64,000 nucleotides of DNA, from NCBI RefSeq assembly GCF_023091745.1, contig NC_068922.1, positions 32,282,501 through 32,346,500 of the forward strand, in the 5' to 3' direction. Of the stretch, positions 58,906 to 64,000 are shown piece after piece. Source of the DNA: Budorcas taxicolor (lineage: Eukaryota > Chordata > Mammalia > Artiodactyla > Bovidae). The notes beneath the pieces are model-generated. The model was given only the letters and a program-made list of their open reading frames with translations, made no database searches and was not told the origin of the DNA. The stretch's first letter is position 1; each line of letters starts with the position of its first letter. Made by a program: the position numbers and the translations under genes.

Positions 58906-60130
58906 TAATGAGAATGATTGAAATGTCAAATCAGCATTTAGGACCAGATGTTTTAGGAGGAGTGGTCATTTTGTTAAAGTTAAGGTTCCTGTTTGCTAAG
59001 CCTTTGGGAATCTCTCCACACACACAGACACACACATCAGTACATGTACAGAGTCATTGCCAGGAGACTAGGAGCTACAGTCTTCTTGATTTTAAATTCA
59101 GAGCCATCTGCCCTTGCTCTGCCCTCAACTGTGTGTTGTCCAGTAAAAAACAAACACATTTTGTGCTTTTGCAGGAGAAACCTAGAGTGAGGAGCAAGTT
59201 CTTGCTGTTCTACTTGCAGCAGACACTTTAGCATTGAGATTGGATTGAGTTCTGAATTCAGCACATTAGAGATGAGGACGCCTTTTATGTCTTCATCAGT
59301 CATTCCTTGTATGCCAAGGAAAACTGCATATTGATTCATGACCACATAGTGTTCACTCAGCTTATTATTTAAGAGTCATTATTGTGAGTGTCCTCGTATT
59401 TGGTTTCATAGCATAGGGTGAGGAATGAGAAAGCCTCAGTGATTGTGAGGGGAAGTGACAATGACCTGCCACCCGATACCCACCAGAGGACACTGCTCGA
59501 TTTGGTCTCTGATCCCTGGAAGCTTACAGATTTCCAGAGGAGCTAAAATCTGCACACTGTGTTCAGTAGAAGAGAGTGGGCGTGTCTTAAAGAGGGAAAT
59601 AAAGTGCTTCAGGAGCTGAGTATTGGAAGACTGTGTTCTCTTGGGGGAGGAAGATTATGTTCTTACTAGGGAATCATGAAAGGATTGCAGAAGAACTTAG
59701 ATGTGATCCACCGATAGCGGGAAAGGAAGGGCATTCTAGGAGCAGTGACGAGGAAATGCAGACATGGCAGAGGAAGAAGCTTGGTTTCTGTAGAACAGGG
59801 AGGAATCTTTTACCTGGCCTTCAGGGGGCACTAAAAATCCATGACAGGCAAGTGTGGAAAGGTGGGTTGAAGGAAAGGCTAAACAGATAGATCACCAGAT
59901 AAAGGAGTTCGCATTTAGAGGTTGGAGACAGATGGAGAGCTACCTTCTCCGTTTGAGGGGGCTGTGGTGGAGAGGGCCCCTAGGAAGTAGCTGTAACTCG
60001 GAGAAGCCTGGGTCCATTTCAGCGTAACAGGAGAGGGATATGGGCAGTCTGTCTACTTCAGCCTAGAGTTTCAGGGGACAGAGGGGGAGAGCAAGGGGGA
60101 AATAAGAGAAAACACAGAGGGGATGCGTGG
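58906..60130 (+). other. CACNB2 intron, nothing recognised
   Basis: Unique-looking sequence. The open frames at 58908-59228 (+) and 59037-59345 (-) carry no domain I know and overlap each other. Confidence 0.45.
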
Positions 60131-60134
60131 GGCT

Positions 60135-60608
60135 TAGCAGAGACATCACTTTGCTGACAAAGGTCCGTCTAGTCAAAGCTGTGGTTTTTCTAGTACTCCT
60201 GTATGGATGTGAGAGTTAGACCGTAAAGGCCGAGCAGCAAAGAACTGATGCTTTTGAACTGTGGTGCTGGAGAAAGAAGACTCTTGAGAGTCCCTTGGAC
60301 AGTAAGGAGATCAAACCAGTCAGTCCTAAAGGAAATCAACCTTGAATATTCATTGGAAGGACTGATGCTGAGTCTCCAATCCTTTGGCCACCTGATGCAA
60401 AGAGCCAACTTACTGGAAAAGACCCTGATGCTGGGAAAGATTGAGGGGAAGAGGAGAAGGGGTGACAGAGGATGAGACGGTTGGATGACATCACCGACTC
60501 AACAAACATGAGTTTGAGCAAACTTAGATAGCGAAGACAGAGAAGTCTGGTGTGGTGCAGTTCACAGGGTTGCAAAGAGTCAGACACAACTTAGCGACTG
60601 AACAACAA
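60135..60608 (+). mobile_element. BovB 3' end, sense arm of an inverted pair
   Basis: It runs from agcagagacatcactttgct through ccaatcctttggccacctga to acttagcgactgaacaacaa. Confidence 0.92.
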
Positions 60609-60799
60609 CGAAGAGTCCCAGAGTTTGATGACAATGACAGTGAGAAGGGTGTAGAGGTGGGCGAGGGGGATACCCTCCATTTTAGACAGTGACTGGGGTA
60701 AAGCATTTCACTCACATGGTGGTCTCCTTGTACCTGGGATTTAGGTTGTAAAGACATTTAGTGAAGAAAAAAATACAGAAGCAGAAGTACCCTTTCAGT

Positions 60800-61443
60800 T
60801 CAGTCAGTCAGTTCAGTCGCTCAGTCATGTCTGACTCTTTGTGACCCCATGAATCACAGCACGCCAGGCCTCCCTGTCCATTGCCAACTCCTGGAGTTCA
60901 CTCAAACTCACGTCCATCGAGTCAGTGATGCCATCCAGCCATCTCATCCTCTGTCGTCCCCTTCTCCTCCTGCCCCCAATCCCTCCCAGCATCAGAGTCT
61001 TTTCCAGTGAGTCAACTCTTCGCATGAGGTGGCCAAAGTACTGGAGTTTCAGCTTTAGCATCATTCCTTCCAAAGAACACCCAGGACTGATCTCCTTTAG
61101 GCTGGACTGGCTGGATCTCCTTGCAGTCCAAGGGACTCTCAAGAGTCTTCTCCAACACCACAGTTCAAATGCATCAATTCTTCGGCACTCAGCTTTCTTC
61201 ACAGTCCAACTCCACATTCATACATGACCACTGGAAAAACCATAGCCTTGACTAGACGGACCTTTGTTGGCAAAGCAATGTCTCTGCTTTTCAATATGCT
61301 ATCTAGGTTGGTCATAACTTTTCTTCCAAGGATTAAGCATCTTTTAATTTCATGGCTGCAATCACCATCTGCCGTGATTTTGGAGCCCCCAAAAATAAAG
61401 TCTGACACTGTTTCCACTGTTTCCCCATCTATTTCCCGTGAAA
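60800..61443 (-). mobile_element. BovB 3' end, antisense arm of an inverted pair
   Basis: The reversed relic includes RRIDAFELWCWRRLLRVPW and GGRRRRGRQRMRWLDGIT on the minus strand. It is less decayed than the sense arm: the frame is open from 61217 down to 60825. Confidence 0.94.
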
Positions 61444-61485
61444 CCCTTTAGAGTTCTACAAATCCCCTCTAAAATACAGAATGTA

Positions 61486-61560
61486 TTGTGTTGGCCCAAA
61501 AAGTTCATTCGGGTTTTTCCATATGGACAAACCCGAACGAACTTTTTGGTTAACTCAAGA
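61486..61560. mobile_element. Mariner-type MITE forming a near-perfect hairpin
   Basis: The left arm (tgttggcccaaaaagttcat, tcgggtttttcca) and right arm (tggacaaacccgaacgaact, ttttggttaac) are inverted copies separated by 2 bases. The sequence is that of the short ruminant mariner derivative. Arms are about 32 bp with a few mismatches. Confidence 0.88.
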
Positions 61561-64000
61561 TATACAATTCAATACAGCGTTGAATTCATCTGATATTCAG
61601 AAAGCAGCTGGCTTGTACTTTGGAGGCATATTGTGTGTGTTTTTGAAGCTAAACGCCCATCTAACAGAGCAGGGTAACCATCCTGGGAGGACAAGATACC
61701 TGAGTGATGGTAAGATGTAGTACCCCATCCCTCATCTCAGATTCTCAGGGAACACATGCTCATCCTCGTCCCTCTCCATTGTTTAGTGATTCTTATTGAG
61801 GTTGCAGAGTTGAATTGGGATACTGTGGGGATGCTGTGTGTGTTTTCTAGGGATTGAGGTCTTGATCTTTGTCACAAAGTCAGGGCACATTTATTGAGGG
61901 CCTACTCTGAATTGGGCACTATTTCAAACACTGATGAAGGAATCAGTCCCTCCACAAGCAATTCCTAGTGATTTTTAAATCATTTCACATGGTTCTTTAA
62001 GCATTAAGCATACCTTATTAGTCTTTTTTAAAAGCTTAAGTGATAAGGAAACTTCTGAGATTTATTCTTATTCAGGAAACTTTTATTAAGTATCTTTTTA
62101 GTGCCTGCTTATCATCATTTAAATACATGCCAGACACTGAAAATCAGAGGAGTTAATCAGAGGTTACGTTCTCAAGGATCTGATTGACCAACAGAATCTC
62201 TTCTTTTTCAATGCATTTTATTTTTATTTCATCAGGGTAAGATAAGGTCCCCAAAAAGATATTGATGGGGGTGGAGGGATCTTTCCCCTTTTATTGTTTC
62301 ATTTAGCATGACTGATAGAAGCAACTTGGGCTAAAGGTGAGAATATTGGGGGTGAGAGTGCATAGATCCTTTAGATGGAAGGCTTGCAGAAATTCAGATG
62401 AGAAATCTGAATCAGCCTTTCTGCTTGTATTGCCTTCTGCTTCTGAAGTTGATAAGGACTGGCCTCGGTGTTGCCATGGGGATGGGGACTTAGAAGGAGC
62501 CACCATTAGCAAGTCTATTTGAAACTCTGAGAACCTTTGAGCCACAGGGAAGTGGTGCCGAGTAGGGCTGGTAATGGATCCCTGGGGGACTGCTTGGGTG
62601 TTTCAAGGACCAAACCCTGTGGGGAAGGAGGCGAGGGAGTGACCAAATTACAGAGTAGCATCAGACTCTTCACTCTATAGAGAGAGAGACAGTGACCTTC
62701 TGGCATCTCTGTGTTCTAGAGAGACATGCACAGGAACAAATCGTTGATTTCTAGGCTTTACTTTCAAATGGGTTCCTACTGATGGAATAACTGCCAACAT
62801 TTCCATTGCAATGTAATTACCAGGAAATAAATTACCAGGGACTTTAATTTTTCACTTCACCTCCTTTTAGCAGAATGTCAGAAAACACGATAGCATTGTG
62901 AGGTCTGGAGTGAGAAAGCTTGTAAAGAGCTTGGACGGTAGCCTTTGCTATCTTGTAAATTGTTGTGGAAAATTGATATTTATCCGACAACCATCAAGGA
63001 GTGTCCTCTGTGCCTCTGGATCACAGCGGGGTGATCGGATCAGCGCACCCACAGTGAACTGGCATCACCCGTCTTTCTTTTCGCAGTCCTTTCCCTGCAC
63101 TGCCACCTCCTTTCCACTTGGTCTCTAACATGCGTGCTCACTCCTGCTGAATGAAACCTTGATGTTTGGGCTCAGATATACCTTTTTTGATATCAGAACC
63201 TCCCATAATGAGCCATGCATATTTACCTCCTTTCTTTCAAATGGTTTGACATCTTTGAACAAAGTGAAACTCATATCAGTGAATTTTTAAAGACAGAACT
63301 CAGTTTCTCCCAAGGACTTGAGCTGAACCATTTATGTTTGAGTTTGGGCCTTACATGTTTGCCTGATGGCTTCTTGGCTATTGCTTATTTTCTTTTGCTT
63401 ATTAATAAACATGTGTGTGCTTATGTTTAAGAGGTACTTTACCAGGAAAGAAGGACTTTAAAACTCTTTGCATTCAGATGAGTCATCCAAGCTGCATTTC
63501 CCCTCCAGGGGTCTTAAAACAAAGCACACACACACCCACCTTTGGCTCATCATTGGCAAATGATGCTCTCCATGGTATACTCCTTGGGTAGAGATGAGGC
63601 TCTAAGAAAAGACGCATCCTGAAGATTCCATCCCTATGCTTGTATGTACAAGTTGGCATGACTACGGGGCCGGCTTCCTCTACTGGCTGGAACCAGGGCT
63701 ATTTATAGTGTCTTTTCTTGGCTTCTGAGTTAGCGTATCAGTGTGTATTTATGCAAGGGAGAGCTCCGAGGCCATATAAGACTGTAGTTGGGAAACCTAG
63801 TAGCCCCATTTGCCTTCTTCATTCTGCAGGGAGAAGAGTGATAGTACATTTTGCCAACACAGAAATGTAACAGGGATGGAGTGACAAGACACATTACTCC
63901 AGCTTCACTGAAACCACAGGTGGTGTAGACAAGGCATGAGGCAGAGTCCACACAGGGATAAGAGTCGTCCATGAGTGACAGAGGCCTCATCCCAGATAAC
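61561..64000 (+). other. CACNB2 intron to the window end, mostly unique
   Basis: No young retroelement or exon is recognised. Text around 61885-61960 (cacatttattgagggcctac) looks like a MIR remnant. Short GA and CA runs occur at about 62680-62692 and 63525-63535. The open frames here are not supported as coding. Confidence 0.45.

Noticed and set aside
59037..59345. 102-codon minus-strand open frame as a new gene
   Set aside because: No domain, no splice or promoter support, and it overlaps an open frame of similar length on the other strand.
26814..64000. Searched for beta-2a, beta-2b and beta-2e first exons and the next common CACNB2 exon
   Set aside because: I found no sequence matching these exons in the intron; they probably lie beyond the window, as expected for this very long gene.

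Overview
The window is nuclear DNA of a ruminant, most likely cattle or a close bovid. The evidence is the repeat content: BovB (RTE-type) LINE copies, many BovB-related tRNA-derived SINEs (Bov-tA monomers and dimeric Bov-A2 with AGC tails), CHR-type tRNA-Glu SINEs, cetartiodactyl L1 3' ends and a ruminant mariner MITE. No bacterial, plasmid or phage features are present. Nearly all long open frames are either decayed retrotransposon coding sequence or chance frames in a GC-rich island.

The one host gene I can support is CACNB2 (voltage-gated calcium channel beta-2 subunit), on the + strand, of which only the 5' end lies here. A CpG island at about 12.82-14.33 kb contains two alternative first coding exons. 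The one at 13583-13702 encodes the 40-residue N-terminus starting MVQSDLSKSPPT (the beta-2d form in the usual nomenclature). The one at 14070-14105 encodes the 12-residue MNQAGGLDLLKI (beta-2c form). Both end in phase 0 at a GT donor and can join the shared exon at 26721-26813 ([10 protein letters not shown]...SFVRQ), which is flanked by AG and GTAAAG. I found no exon for the downstream common region (beginning GSADSYTS in the family) or for the palmitoylated beta-2a, beta-2b or beta-2e first exons, so the rest of the gene must lie beyond the window.

Layout: 0-12.8 kb is upstream intergenic DNA, repeat-dense to about 8.2 kb and then unusually repeat-poor (8.2-11.6 kb). 12.8-14.3 kb is the promoter island. 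14.1-26.7 kb is the first intron. 26.7-26.8 kb is the shared exon. 26.8-64 kb is the start of a very long intron packed with nested retroelements. Several insertions have intact target-site duplications, and several repeat pairs are head-to-head and could fold as long RNA hairpins in the pre-mRNA.

Points most worth a second look: an out-of-frame AUG 10 nt upstream of the beta-2c start whose frame stops inside the shared exon; a possible 53-nt cassette exon 1.3 kb after the shared exon; a pure (CAG)28 tract grown from a SINE tail on the sense strand; a mariner MITE hairpin resembling the cattle miR-2284/2285 family; and a large inverted BovB pair at 60-61.4 kb. I saw nothing that amounts to a wholly new biological system. 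Repeat boundaries are read by eye and should be taken as good to about 10-20 bases unless target-site duplications are quoted.
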